From: Nannochloropsis oceanica
Taxonomy: Eukaryota; Sar; Eustigmatophyceae; Eustigmatales; Monodopsidaceae
DNA: 64,000 bases
Assembly: GCA_004519485.1 (NCBI GenBank)
Contig: CP038134.1
Location: forward strand, 868,001 to 932,000
Direction: 5' to 3'
A model generated the notes under the pieces. It saw only the letters and a list, made by a program, of their open reading frames with translations, did not search any database and was not told the DNA's origin. The number at the start of each line of letters is the position of its first letter. Position 1 is the first letter of the stretch. The translations under genes and the position numbers were made by a program. Positions 1-11,945 of the stretch are shown here, piece after piece.

Positions 1-1082
1 AACTTTTTCCGAGCATGCAAGATCGTCCTCCTCATTTCCAGCCCAAGGCACTGATTTCAGAAAGGAAGCTGCCTGCAGTTAGCGTGGCGGACATTCTGGG
101 GGATGCTGAGGGAGGAAGGGAGGAAGGGGAGGAGGAAGAGGGTTTGTTGAAGGGGTATGTGTCGTGTTTGGTAAAGGCGACGGTAGGGGAAGAGGAGGAT
201 GGGGGGGAGGGAGGGAGGGAGGGAGGGAGGGAAATTATGCCGGGAGCGGAAAGTACTGCGACGGTGGAGGAGTTGGAGGAGAAGTGTGTGGCTCAGGAAT
301 TGATCATTACTCAATTAAAAGCTAAACTGCAGGCGTTGACGGTGGGGGGGAAGGTGAAGAAGGGAGGGAAGGAGGGGGGGAGGGAAGGAGGGAGGGATGA
401 GGGGTTGGAGGCGAAGGTGAGGAGGCTGGAGGAGGAGAATGGATCGATGCGCTCGTGCATGAGTGCGGTGGTGAGTGTGATGGAGGAGGTACATCGCTCT
501 GGTGTCGGCAGCAGCAGCAGCAGCAGCAGCAGGAGCAGCAGCAGCAGCAGTAATAGTGGAGCCGCAGCAGCGCCCCCCCTCTCTCTCCCGCCCTCGGCCT
601 CGGCCCAGGAATTGGTCAATGCGGTGGATAACGCCGCTAGCTTAGTTAAGGCCCGTTTGCATGACTTGGTGATGGAGCTACAGGCATCGAAGGATGGAGG
701 GAAAGAGTGCCAGGTAACCACCAGTACCACTACGTCAGCCCTCCCTCCCTCCCCACCTGCCCGACCACACGCCAAGATCTCCTTCCGGGAGTTCAACGTG
801 GGGGACGTTGCCTTGTTTCTCCCTACGTCCCATCAAGGGGAGAATCGCGTCTACCTCGCTTTTCACACCAATTGCCCGCACCGTTACTTGTCGCACGAAT
901 CTTTGGAGGGGTTGAGGGGCGGGAAGGAGGGGGGGGCGGGGAGGTTCCCGGATTTCATCCTGGGCAAGATTGTGTATGTAGAGGAGATGGTCGCGAAGGA
1001 GGGAGAGCCGGGGAGCAACCCTTACCACCTGCAGGCCGGCGTCAAGTTTTATGTGCTGCACGTGTCGAGTGAAGTTGTCTAG
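1..1082 (+). CDS. ATG11: ATG11/FIP200-like autophagy scaffold, C-terminal part (5' partial)
   Basis: The reading frame is open from the window edge to the TAG at 1080-1082, so the start lies upstream; the ATG at 15 is probably internal. The last ~100 residues carry the pattern FREFNVGDVALFLP, YLAFHTNCPHRYL, LGKIVYVEE, GSNPYHL and GVKFYVLHV, which matches the C-terminal Claw domain shared by ATG11 and metazoan FIP200/RB1CC1. In those families the Claw binds autophagy receptors and the protein scaffolds the ATG1/ULK1 kinase complex. Upstream, residues around 85-110 and 130-160 look like coiled coil, as in the long central rod of ATG11. A Ser run encoded by AGC repeats (about 508-557) and Gly/Glu-rich stretches break the coiled coil. 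Identification of the domain is strong; the choice between ATG11 and FIP200 naming is a matter of lineage. Confidence 0.85.
   Translation, partial: LFPSMQDRPPHFQPKALISERKLPAVSVADILGDAEGGREEGEEEEGLLKGYVSCLVKATVGEEEDGGEGGREGGREIMPGAESTATVEELEEKCVAQELIITQLKAKLQALTVGGKVKKGGKEGGREGGRDEGLEAKVRRLEEENGSMRSCMSAVVSVMEEVHRSGVGSSSSSSSRSSSSSSNSGAAAAPPLSLPPSASAQELVNAVDNAASLVKARLHDLVMELQASKDGGKECQVTTSTTTSALPPSPPARPHAKISFREFNVGDVALFLPTSHQGENRVYLAFHTNCPHRYLSHESLEGLRGGKEGGAGRFPDFILGKIVYVEEMVAKEGEPGSNPYHLQAGVKFYVLHVSSEVV
506..557 (+). repeat. AGC/CAG trinucleotide run in ATG11
   Basis: A near-perfect AGC run, interrupted by one AGG, encodes polyserine between the coiled coil and the Claw domain. It remains in frame. 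Confidence 0.9.
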
Positions 1083-1667
1083 GGGGCGGCAGGGAGGGAA
1101 GGAAGGAAGCAGGGCGGCGGGTAGCCCGGGGCTCGTTTGGGGCAAGCGGAGGAAATAAGAGGGAAAGTCGATCGTGGACAAGGGAAGGCAAGAGGGAAGG
1201 AAATGCAGAAGAAAAATCACCTTGGGCTTTTATTCGGAGAAAGGGGATGGAGGGAGGAAAGGAGGAAGTGGGGGGAATGGAATGTATAGTTGGCCTACCT
1301 TGTGTGAGACTTTATGCGAGTGTGCAAGGAAATGAGGGGAAACGAGGGGATGCATATGTGTGAAAAAGAAGAAAAAATAGAGGGGCAAATAATCTCGATG
1401 TTTTCCCTTCATTTTGCGGAAGTCGTGGAGGGTAGAATTCAAGGACCGCAGAGAGAGGGGAAACGCACACGAATATACTTATTATTTGTAAGTGTATGTA
1501 AAGTAAACTCTTCGATGTGACGTGAACTCAACATGTAGATTAAGGAGAAGGTGTTTTCTTGATTTTTGGGGTTGATTTTTCTGTCATTTGGTTGATTGTT
1601 GCATGTACAAACGCACTTTGCGCTGAAATACGCCTTTTCCCTCCACTGCTTCTCTTCCTCCTCTTCC
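1083..1667. other. Convergent intergenic region ATG11/MON1
   Basis: This 585-bp spacer lies between the stop codons of two convergent genes and should hold both 3' UTRs. It begins with a GGGAGG-rich stretch and becomes AT-richer towards MON1. I see no coding exon or RNA gene in it. Confidence 0.6.
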
Positions 1668-3677
1668 TCACCAATAATGTGCCTGGACCATGAACAACCA
1701 CCGCTCATCCCTCTTGATCGCTCTAACAAGCCTATTCAGACACTGCAAGCTTTCTGTCAAAGGGGGCGCCGAGGATAGCAACGCAAACAACTCAAAATCG
1801 GGCCCGACACTCACGACCAAGCAGTCTGTCTCTCTCACTTCATACACCAGATTGTGCTCTGGGTGTTTTTCAAACACCTCCATCATGGTTTGAAACGTCT
1901 TTTCCCCCTTCTCTCCTCCACCTCCTCTGCCTCCTCTGTACCTTCCCGAGATGGAGCCGGAGGAGGACACGAACGAAGAGGACGAGTGCAAACCACTCTC
2001 TTTCCCCCCTCCTCCCTCTCCTCCTTCTCCGACTCTATTGGTCGCGCCCACAAACACCCTATCCACCCCGTTCCCCACATTTCCCCACCCCCCTTCCCCC
2101 TCTTTTCCCTCGTACCTCCCTCCATATCTCAGCTGCAACAGCGCCTTGGCGTACAAATTGAACACCCCCTGCTTCGCCTCCTCGTCAACGTACGGGAAAA
2201 AGAAATTTGAACTCAAACACTGCGTTAACGTCGACGTCGTCCCTCCTCCCTCCTTCCCTCCCTCCTTCCCTCCCTCCTTCTCTCCCTCTCTTCCTCCCCC
2301 GCTCTCTTCTCCCCGGAATCGATACATAAAATGAAAGGCCATCCCCGCATTGCAATACTTATTCAATGCCCGTTGCCGATGCTCCCCTGAGGCCGCGTCC
2401 CGCAGCACAACCAACCATCCCTTCCCCTCCCACAATCTTTCTGCCTCCGCCCTCACTGCACACGAAGCTCGAAACTGTTCCGGGTCATCATTCGCAGAGA
2501 TCAATACCAGAAAAAGCTCCTTTTCCTTGTCTAAACACCCTATGTAGGCGTACAGAAAGCCCGTGTCGTTAAAGCGGGGCAGACAAAGCGGGGTCCAGGA
2601 TTCGGAGGACGTGCCGGAGGAACGGAAGGAGGGTTGGGTGGTGAGAAAATTGAAGAGGAGGAGGAGGTCGGAGGGGTGGAGGCGGTGGTGGAGGGGGAGG
2701 AAAGGTTGAATGAGGGTGACGAGACGAGGTCCGGAGAGAAGGAGGGCGTACAGGACGGGTTCAAGGTTGGGCGTGCTGCTGCAGATGGTGATGAGGGACT
2801 GAGCCAGGTAGTGCCGAAGAGAGGGGTCGAGGGGGAGGGTGGGTACACTGCTGGTAAGGAGGCAGGCGACTGATTCTTCGTGGGACGTGTAAGGGAAGGA
2901 GGAGGAGGAGGAGGGACGGAAGGAGGAGGAGGGACGGAAGGAGAAAGAGGCCATGTCAATGATACCAGAGAGGACACGATCAGTTCCACCCAGGAGTTCG
3001 CGAAGGTCATAGGAGGGGTTGGCAGCGAAGCAGCGGGTGATGCGACGGGCTGTAAGAAGAAGGACGATTTGGTGGTACAAATATTCAAGCTGCAGCTTCA
3101 AAAAGGGCTCGGGCTCCCGTGTGCTCGTAACTATGAGAAACGTCAGCTCTTGGCGGATCAGGAAGACAAACTGCCGACAACCACCCGAAGTGCGGATGGA
3201 GCGAAGGCAGCAATCGCTGCTATCGAACTTGGCGTATCCGCCCTCCCTTCCTCCCCTCCCTCCCAGGCTTTGGGATAGGGCCAGGACGGCTTGAATCATC
3301 CCCATGACAGGCCCGAGCTGCTGCTCGTCGCCATGCCGTGAATAGATGGGTTTACCTGCATGGCTGAGGATGAAGACGTGCTTGCCCTTGCTGAGATCGA
3401 ACGGAGGGGACCGCGTGGGAGGGGAAGACGATGATTCCGCTGCTGGTGAACGAAGAGGTTCTGTAGCCGATGTTGATGTCCGTGCAGGTGCATGGAAAGG
3501 AGTAGTAGACGCAGGGCTTGAGGGAGGGGACAAACGTTCTCCGTTGCCGTCATGGTGAGCGGTATAGGGAGATGCCGAAGGTGTGAGAAACTCTTCGTCG
3601 TTGCAGCCGTCGGGGGTTGTGTCCCAGCTGAGGGCCTCCAGTGCCGAGGTCGCCGCCTTTGCGTACTGCTCCGCCAT
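1668..3677 (-). CDS. MON1: MON1 vacuolar/endosomal fusion protein (SAND family)
   Basis: Single-exon gene of 669 aa with ATG at 3677. The first longin-type domain begins near residue 95 with HVFILSHAGKPIYSRHGDE, a hallmark of MON1/SAND proteins. It is followed by CRQFVFLIRQELTFLIVTSTREP, a long hydrophobic region and a C-terminal portion ending in RLVRAIKRDERWLFM, typical of the third longin domain. With CCZ1, MON1 is the guanine-nucleotide exchange factor for Rab7 and drives early-to-late endosome and autophagosome-vacuole maturation. The N-terminal ~90 residues are Ser/Pro-rich, and there is a Gly/Glu/Lys-rich insert in the second half encoded by a CCCT-type repeat around 2245-2290. These inserts make the protein longer than yeast MON1. 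No intron is needed. Confidence 0.9.
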   Translation of the reverse strand: MAEQYAKAATSALEALSWDTTPDGCNDEEFLTPSASPYTAHHDGNGERLSPPSSPASTTPFHAPARTSTSATEPLRSPAAESSSSPPTRSPPFDLSKGKHVFILSHAGKPIYSRHGDEQQLGPVMGMIQAVLALSQSLGGRGGREGGYAKFDSSDCCLRSIRTSGGCRQFVFLIRQELTFLIVTSTREPEPFLKLQLEYLYHQIVLLLTARRITRCFAANPSYDLRELLGGTDRVLSGIIDMASFSFRPSSSFRPSSSSSFPYTSHEESVACLLTSSVPTLPLDPSLRHYLAQSLITICSSTPNLEPVLYALLLSGPRLVTLIQPFLPLHHRLHPSDLLLLFNFLTTQPSFRSSGTSSESWTPLCLPRFNDTGFLYAYIGCLDKEKELFLVLISANDDPEQFRASCAVRAEAERLWEGKGWLVVLRDAASGEHRQRALNKYCNAGMAFHFMYRFRGEESGGGREGEKEGGKEGGKEGGGTTSTLTQCLSSNFFFPYVDEEAKQGVFNLYAKALLQLRYGGRYEGKEGEGGWGNVGNGVDRVFVGATNRVGEGGEGGGGKESGLHSSSSFVSSSGSISGRYRGGRGGGGEKGEKTFQTMMEVFEKHPEHNLVYEVRETDCLVVSVGPDFELFALLSSAPPLTESLQCLNRLVRAIKRDERWLFMVQAHYW
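2241..2296. repeat. (TCCC)n pyrimidine tract inside MON1
   Basis: A CCTCCCTCCTTCCC-type tract encodes the Gly/Glu/Lys-rich insert of MON1 on the minus strand. The same tetranucleotide recurs through the window in introns and UTRs. Confidence 0.8.
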
Positions 3678-3976
3678 GGCCAGGGGCTGTGCATGGGAAA
3701 GGGCACGAATATCGTGACTGATTGTGATTGTAGGGATAGTGGCGATGTCGGGGCAGACGGGTTATGAATCGCCTAAGGCCAGACAGCGATGGACGAACAC
3801 ATGGAGGGGGGGGGGGTGAGGAGGTCGAGGTGCCCAACAGTGGGGTGGCTACTGTCTTCCAATTTTTCCTTTTTATTCTTTCCCCCCTCTCTTTCCTCGT
3901 TCTCCCTCGCCATTTCTGATCCATTTGCTGCGTCTCAGATCTCCCCCATTTCCCCCTCTACGCCTTTGACTAGAAC

Positions 3977-5836
3977 TCACTCCCTGCTCCCGCGCTGTCC
4001 GCCCCCCCCCCCCCCCCCTCCTCCTCCCATCCATCGTGCCCATGACGCCTTCAAATCCCCCCCAATAAAAAGTACCGGCAAAATCAAAAATGCCGCAGTC
4101 ACGAACCAGTCGTAATGCTCGATGTACCAGGCTAGCCAAGGGTTGATGGGCCGGGCCTCCATTTGCTCTTGTTGGGACACAGCGCCGGCTGTTGCCGCAG
4201 AAGCTGCTACGGGTAGCTTAATAGGCTGCTCCTCTTCTTCTTCGTCTCCGTCTTCTTCTTCCTCTTCCTCCTCCTCCGGCTCCTTTTCGGCGGCTGCTGC
4301 TGTTGATGTAGTATCCGCCACGACCGCATCCTCCCCCTCCTTCTCCACTTGCTCATCCCTCTTCCCCTTGCTTCCTTCCTTTTCAACCTCCTCTTCGCTA
4401 ATCCCTGTCGCTTCCGGGGTCATCAGAAACCCACCCATCTTTTTCATCATCTTCTTCTCCTTCGCTATGTACTCTGCCCGCTTACGCTGCAGGTCCTCGA
4501 CGGCCGCGCGTATCACAGGGTCATTCGGAGCGAGCTTCGCTGCCTCTCTTAGAGCCAATTCAGCCTCCTCGAAATTATCTTGGCGCAAGGCAGCCAGACC
4601 TCCGCGGAAAAGAGCCTTGACATTGTCCTTATCCACTTCAATAACCTTTACGCATACTTCCTGTGGGATGGAGTGAGGAAGGGAGATGGGAAAGAGAGGA
4701 AAGGAGTGAACACAGGCCATGGAGTTTTTTGTCTCTTATTCAAACCAGCGGCGATCCTCCATAATCTGCCATTCTGCACCTAATCCATAACCAAAAGCAC
4801 TCTCCGTCCCTCAACCCATCACAATCAAATCCAAACCAGTGAAAATATGCCTACCTTGGCGTCCTTCCACCTCTCCAGCTTCATCAAGGCCGCCGCCAAA
4901 TTATTGCTCACATCACAAAACTTTTTAACCATCGCTGCATACACCCTCTCCTCTTCCTCTTCCTCATCAACACTCTCAGCGTCTAATGCCTTCAAGCCCG
5001 CCTGGTAGCACCGTATGGCCCTATTGAAATCCAAATGATGGAAAAAACCATTCCCATGCCTCTTTTTTAACTCCGCCTCCCCCACTCTCGCCAACAACGG
5101 GGCATCCTTCGGATTAAAGGGAGGCAATACATCCACCACTTCAATCTCATACTCAAGCATAGCATTTTCCGGCACCGCCACCTCCGCCCCTGGAGCCACC
5201 ATGGGACGACCAGGAGGACCAAACCCGTACTTTGCAGCGCAACGCACGATCCCTTTCTCGCCTTTACGCATGTGTCGGAGGCCAAGCTCGAGGGCAGGGG
5301 TGGTGTCATTGTCACCGATCCGATAGCCGGTGTCCTCGGCTACTTCGAACACCTGACCGGTGGACTGTAGGCGGCCAATAAATTTGCATCGGATGAGCAT
5401 GTGCACCTCGGCAATGCGGCCGTGGCCAGGGGTGAGAACCTTGGAGGGCATGTGTGATTGGTTTAGATAAGTTGAGATGGTGAGTACGTGATGGTGAATA
5501 CGACCTCTCATTAACTTCACTCTTTACATCAGTAGGTACTGTGTAAGATGCGGAAATGGTAGTGAGTAAGTGGACGGGTTTAATTGCGACTGCGCCGCGT
5601 GTGCGGTACCTCTCGTATTTGTGCCCGTCAGGCCATCTTCCCATTTGCCTTTACCAGTGCACAACCTGTACCATGCAGCCATCGCTGACCCTCCCTCCTC
5701 CTTCCTTTCCTTGGCGTACCTTGTACTGGATGTCCTCGCCAATGAGCTCGTTCCAGACGCCAACCGAAAAGTTGAAACCCACAGCCTCCTCCTCCCGCTC
5801 CTCCTCAAGCTCGCGGTACTCCTCGTCACCTGCCAT
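3977..5836 (-). CDS. Tail-anchored FKBP-TPR immunophilin (FKBP8/FKBP42-like)
   Basis: Proposed as join of 5836-5720, 5439-4855 and 4660-3977, all phase 0, with GT-AG borders; 461 aa. The FKBP domain (~39-135) starts with KVLTPGHGRIAE and includes GQVFEVAED, GLRHMRKGEKG and AKYGFGPPG. The TPR region (~150-290) includes FHHLDFNRAIRCYQAGLKAL, VSNNLAAALMKLERWKDA and KALFRGGLAALRQDNFEEAE. After an acidic linker comes a hydrophobic anchor near residues 420-436 (FVTAAFLILPVLFIGG), then a short Gly-rich tail. This order matches animal FKBP8 and plant TWISTED DWARF1/FKBP42, which act as HSP90-linked cochaperones anchored on mitochondria/ER or plasma membrane. Plant FKBP42 assists ABCB transporters, and here the gene is divergent from an ABCB gene; any functional link is speculation. 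Some FKBP active-site residues are divergent, so isomerase activity is uncertain. Confidence 0.85.
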
Positions 5837-6482
5837 GGCTTGTTAAGCTGTGTTCCAGTGTTGGAGGATGCAGATGTTATGCGCGGTTGGTCCTCGAGTC
5901 CGATGCTGGCTTGCGATGATGCGCCAACGGCATGGTGAAACGGAAGCGAGCAAAGCGAGCGTGAAACGCATTTTTTTTAATCCTCTCGTAGGGGTTGCCC
6001 GAGAATTTAATCGGAGCCTTTCCTTTAATGCACCTCAGTTCGCGTGTATCCCTTGTCCTCATTCTGGGCTGAAGCGGACCTCCTTCTGACTTTGACAGAA
6101 AGAAAGGCTTTATTCGCGGTCATGCCCGGCATTGGTCTTGAGATACTCTTGTCGCCTTCCTTGCGTGCCAAGGCGCGTGGCACATACACACCAAAACCCA
6201 ACTGGAACAGCCGAGCAGGCGCCCCAGTGCAGGTAAACTAGCCAAAAGGTATGCATTCAAGTATGTGCGTAACTGCGTCTATGCCCATTTACAATGCAGT
6301 GACAAGAGAGCTTCCACTGTGGTATGCAAGGCCAGGCACTTCACAGATCCCACGAACACTCCCACACCACCACCCCCATGGGCCGCTAGGCAGACTGTGG
6401 AGCCCTACAGATTCCATTTTGCTTCTTTTTAAAGCCGGATATCTATTAGTCCACTACTTACTCACATACACCCATACAGGCC
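5837..6482. promoter_or_regulatory. Divergent promoter region FKBP-TPR / ABCB
   Basis: The 646-bp interval separates the starts of two divergent genes and must hold both promoters and 5' leaders. A TTTTTAAAGC stretch at about 6426-6435 lies ~50 bp before the ABCB ATG. No coding exon is recognised. Confidence 0.4.
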
Positions 6483-9400
6483 ATGGCGTCGCCGGTCCAG
6501 CCCGAGGAGGCCGCAGCCGCCACGATCAATATTCCCATCGACGACGACGATGTCACGACCATTCAAGATGAGTTCGCCCGTGACTTAAGTGTGACCACCG
6601 CTGCAGGCCTGGCTGCTGCTGTCACCGGTGCCGGAAATGCTGCTTCACTGGCTATCGCCGTCCCTACCATCCATGCCACACCAGCCAGTCCGAAGGAGTC
6701 GGTCCAAGCCATTGGGTTCTTCGAATTCTACCTACGATTCGCCGACAATTGGGACTTATTATTCATGGTCGTAGGGACGATAGGCGGCGTCGTGACGGGT
6801 GCCTTGATCCCCTATTTCCAATATTTGTTTGGTCGCATTTTGGACAGCTTGAACACTGGAGAAAACATCGTGGAGGCTGTGAGTAAAGTGGCTTTACAAT
6901 TTGTCTACATGGCTGCCGTCGCTTTTGTCGCTGCCACCCTCCAAGTCTTTGCATGGGGCGTGAGTGGGGAACGGCAGACGGCCCGTATTCGAGGGGAGTA
7001 CGTAAAGGCGCTGTTGAGGCAGGACATCAGCTGGTATGACATGCAGACCCGGGGAGAAACGGCTACTATCGTCTCTGACTTAACTGCCTCGCTTGGCGAT
7101 GGGCTGGGTAGGAAAAACGGGGATGTGGTCGAGTACGTCATCCAATTTATTGGGGGTTTTATTATAGCCTTTATGCAGTCGTGGCGTTTGACTTTGGTCC
7201 TTCTTTGCGCCATTCCGGCCGTCGTCGCCGCCACAGGCGTCATGGCTACCATGGCGACCCGTGCACAGAAAAAGGGGGCTGTGGCGTATGCAGCGGCGGG
7301 GAGCAAGGCCCATGAATCTCTGGCTGCCATTCGGACGGTGCAGGCGCTTCGATTGCAAGACAAGGTCAAGGCTGCTTATGATCGGTTGCTCGGGGAGGCT
7401 GAGAAGATGGGCTGTGAAAAGGCGCGGAATGGAGCCATGGGTGTGGGGCTGCTGAGCTTTGTCATTTACTGCACATTTGCCTTGGGCTTCTTTTACGGGG
7501 CAAGGCTGGTGGCGGCCGATGTAGGGTGCAGCATGTACGATTCAGGTTGCATGACTGGTGGGAAGGTCCTCTCCACGTTCTTTGCCGTTATCATGGGTGC
7601 CATGGGGTTGGGGTCGGCTTTTCCTTGCGTTGCCTCCATTGTCCAAGGACAGTCGGCGGCCGCAACCATTTTCCACGTGATTGAGCGGGTGCCGGTCATT
7701 GATGTTTACTCGACAGAAGGGCGTGTGCTGGCCCCGGCGGAGGTTCACGGTCAGATTGAATTGCGGAACGTGACCTTCGCTTATCCCACGCGCCCGGAGA
7801 AGCAGATTTGCAAGCAGTACAGCTTGAGGATTATGGCGGGTCAGACGGTGGCGTTAGTGGGTCCTTCCGGGGAAGGGAAGAGCACGATCATGTCCTTGAT
7901 TCTCCGGTTCTATTCGCCCCAGGAGGGGGAGGTCTTGTTGGACGGTATCCCGTACTCGGAAATCAACGTCAAGTCCCTACGAGAGCGCATAGGGTACGTG
8001 GGCCAAGAGCCAGTACTCTTCTCGGGTACCATCGGCTCCAACATAAAGGCTGGAAAGGAGGGTGCGACGGATGACGAAATGATTGTCGCGGCCAAGATGG
8101 CAAATGGTAGGTGATACATTTTCTATTTTGTACTTCCTTCCCTCATTTCCTTTCTCCTTTATTGCCTTTCTTGCGTATTTTGATTTCTTCTCCTCTCCAT
8201 CTCTCTGTCTGTGTCTCCTTTTGTCCCTTGCTCTGTCACCCACACACACTCTCTCTCTCTCAGTTAATGTCTAAATTCCTCCTTTCTCCCTCCCTCCGTT
8301 CCTCCTTCCCTCTCACAGCGCACGATTTTATAAGTTCGTTCCCGACGGGTTATGGAACTTTCACTGGAGAGTCAGGCGTACAGCTGTCGGGGGGGCAACG
8401 ACAACGCATTGCGATTGCGCGGGCTTTGATCAAGGACCCGGCCATCTTGTTGTTGGATGAAGCAACTTCCGCATTGGACAACAAGTCGGAGGAGGTGGTG
8501 CAGAGTGCATTGAACAAACTCCAGGAATTCAAGCGCCGCACGACCATTATAATTGCTCATCGCCTGTCCACCATTCAGAGCGCTGATGTCATTTGCTACG
8601 TCAAGGGCGGGCAAGTATTGGAGAAAGGGTCCCACGAGGAGCTCATGGCCCGCAACGGTCTGTATGCCCAACTGGTGGCCAGCCATGAGGAGCCCCCTGG
8701 CGACAAGATCCTTGTCGAAAAGACTGCCGCGACGACCACGGCAGCGGCCTATGCGATCGACGTCAGCCGGTGCCCGCCGTCCTGTGGTGAGCGTGCCGAG
8801 GCGGGAAGGCGCTCGGTGTATAAGCATAAGCGGTCGTTGCTCGAAGCCTTGACGTCCGTGGGGGACATTAAAGAGCTCGACGAGGAAGGAGGTAAATCGG
8901 CCCCCATCCAGGCGAGCAAATTGCTCTGGGGACTGGCATTGCAAGAGCGCGCCATGTTTACGCTAGGCCTTGTGGGTTCAATGGTAAATGGGGCTGGCTT
9001 TCCAATTATGGGTTTTCTGCTCGCCCAGGCTCAAACAATGCTGTACGACCAAAACCCGGAGAAGGTCCGGGATGGTGGCGAATTCTGGGGGCTCATGTGG
9101 TTCCTCCTCGGCCTGGTCATTTGCGCCGCGCGCTTTGCACAGGACTATGGCTTGGGTGTCATGTCGGAGCGTCTCACGCGAAAATTGCGTACCTTGGCCT
9201 TTGGCGCCATGATTCGGAAAGAAATAAGCTTCTTTGATAAGGAGGAGAATACAACGGGCGCCCTGACCACCCAGTTGTCGGATGACGCGGCCAAGATCAA
9301 CAAGGTTTTGGGGGCTTCTCTCGGTCAACTACTGCAGCTCATCTTCTGCTTGGTGGTGGCTCTGGCGCTGGCATTCTCAGCGTCGTGGGAAATGGCCTTG

Positions 9401-10883
9401 TTAACGTTGGGGACATTGCCACTGCAAATCGCTGGACGAATCATTGCACAGTCCCAGCAAAAGGGCCAGCAGTCCGAGGGAAGCAAGGATGATGGCGCGA
9501 GTGCAGGTGCAGTGCTCTCGGCGGCAGTGCTGGGCATTAGGACTGTGGCTGCATTTTCTATGGAGTCCTCAATTCATGCCGAGTATGAAAAGAAATACGC
9601 GTCAACTCTCAAAACACGGTTGAGGGAGGCCGGTATGGGTGGGATCGCATTCGGCTATACGCAGAGCATGAGAAACTTTACGAATGCGCTAATTTTCTAT
9701 GTGGCGGGGCAGCTGATTCATTCGGGACGTGTGGATTTCGGGTCTGTCATGCAAGCTACCATGGTGCTGATGCTGGGCACGTCGGGCTTGGCCATGGCGT
9801 TGAAGGAACTGGGTGATAGTCGCAAGGCTAGCGAGGGGGCGAACCGGGTGTCGAAACTCATTTGGGGCGCCAAGAATCAGGCGATTGATGCCGAGGCGGA
9901 AGGTGGGGAGAAGATCCAAGGATTTAAAGGCGCGATTGAGTTTCAGGGTGTCTTGTTTGCGTATCCAAACAGACCCTTGCAGGCTATTTTTGGCGGGCCT
10001 CATTTCCCTGTGGGGTACAACCTTAAAATTGCAGCGGGAGAGCGCGTGGCCTTAGTGGGGCCGAGCGGCGGTGGCAAGTCGACGAGCATGCAGCTGGTGC
10101 TTCGATTTTATGACCCGACGGGCGGAAAAGTGTTATTTGATGGCGTGGATGCCAAGCGATTCAACGTCCAATGGCTTAGATCGCAGATGGCATATGTGGG
10201 GCAAGAGCCGACCTTGTTCATGGGCACCATCTATGAGAACATAGTAAATGGCAAAGTCGATGCGACTGAGGCGGAGGTGTACGAAGCTTGCAGGAATGCG
10301 CAGATTCACGATTTTATTACAGGTTTGCCGGAGGGCTACCGAACGAAGATTGACGAGGGGAGCATCAATTTGAGTGGGGGGCAGAAGCAGCGTTTGGCTA
10401 TCGCACGTGCCATTATCGGTGACCCTGCTGTGTTGCTTTTAGACGAGAGCACATCGGCTTTGGACGGCACAAACGAACGTTTGGTTCAAGAAAGGTACGT
10501 TTATAAACGTCAAAATTTAATTAATTATATACTATTAAAATTATTAGTATGGTAGGGGTCGCTTTATTGTGTCTGTGCGTATCATGTCCCATAATTCAGG
10601 CTTCTCATTACCATGTCATTGTCTTATTCACATTTTTCCCATTTCCCCTTTCAACAGCTTGGACTACCTACAATCACTCAAGAAGCGTACCACCTTGGTC
10701 ATTGCCCATCGTCTCAGCACCATCGAGGGTGCAGACTCAATCGCGGTCATTGGCAACGGCGGCGTCATTGAGAAAGGGACGCACGACGAGCTTATGCGCT
10801 TGAATGGGGTGTACGCGCAGCTGCAAAAGACGGGAGGAGCCAAGGAGACCACCGGTCCCGTTGCACCGCCTCAGGCCTCATAA
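6483..10883 (+). CDS. ABCB-type full ABC transporter (MDR/P-glycoprotein-like)
   Basis: Exons 6483-8106, 8319-10494 and 10658-10883 join with consistent phase; the junctions restore AAKMANAHDFI and [12 protein letters not shown]. The product is ~1341 aa with the order TMD1-NBD1-TMD2-NBD2. NBD1 has Walker [10 protein letters not shown] (~residue 459), [15 protein letters not shown] and [15 protein letters not shown]2 has GPSGGGKST (~1122), [15 protein letters not shown] and [12 protein letters not shown], and a switch His in VIAHRLSTI. Both ATP sites therefore look competent. The linker between halves is ~100 residues. Full-length ABCB proteins export amphipathic compounds or, in plants, auxin; the substrate here cannot be inferred. 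The first ~75 residues are Ala-rich without an evident transit peptide, so plasma membrane or vacuole is likely. Confidence 0.93.
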
Positions 10884-11582
10884 AGAACAAGGGGAGATTT
10901 GAACGAACGACATATATGCTTCCGCACAGAGAATCAGAGTCGTAACCCAAGGAAATTGTCTATGTGGCAAGATGCCCGTGGGCCTGTGTATAGCTGTATA
11001 GCACTGTGTATTGAATAGGGTCCATGGATGTGTATCCAAGGTCAAAAGAGACTTCAAAAATGAGATTTGAATAGGATTTTACATCCATACGTAAATATGG
11101 GCCAGTCATCAGACTACAAGAGTCCTCAGTGGGTTACAGAAGCAACATGTGAATGACAGGCTTGCGGTGGGTAGAAGACAGGAAGCCAGAGGGTCTTTGG
11201 CTGATTGCCTTCTCCTCCATCCACCAAGTGAGCATAAAAAGAAAGAATGAGAGAAAGGTTACATCAGAAAGAAACCAATACTTTGCATAGCTTCATTCTT
11301 TCGCTAGCCCTCGACCCTTCCCCAACGAAGAACACTCGCCGAATGTGTGCTTGAAGCAGAGAAATCACACCCGGCAGAAGCAAGGGACCTCAAGAATAAA
11401 TAGACTATCGTTTACTCAGCGCTTAGCTCACCTCATACCAACCCTCCACCACCACCGACTCCTCATACAGGAGTAGGACCCGCGAATAAGGAGCGATCGG
11501 GTAAACTTGCAGCATCTGGCCACGAGAACAGACACAGCCATTGCCTCCAGCGACGGGCCGTTGGGCAGCGAGGAGGCAAGGC
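10884..11582. other. Intergenic region ABCB to TBC1D22-like
   Basis: The 699-bp tandem spacer contains the ABCB 3' UTR and the promoter of the next gene. It has ordinary base composition, without low-complexity tracts, and I see no additional gene. Confidence 0.5.
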
Positions 11583-11913
11583 ATGAGTGAAAGGGTAAGT
11601 GTTTAAGGCCTCGTTTCTCCGTCAGTGCCCCTCTCTTGCGTCTCCCACATCAAATCTTCATCCATGATATTCACATATCCTTATCGAAGCTCTCCGAAAG
11701 TGGCAGCAGTAGAGAAAGCACTGCCAGCAACCCCTTCGACCCTTCGAAGCCGCAGCAGCTACCGCCCGCACGGACGACCCCCAACATCTTCCAGCGCCTG
11801 CAGCTAGGCAAGCCCAAGAGTCGGCGCACTTTACGCCCCGCCTCCTCTACTTCAGCCCCAAGGTGCATCAAGAAGGAGGAAGAAGAGGAGAAGACAAAGC
11901 AGGAGATCACCGC

Positions 11914-11945
<32 letters not shown>

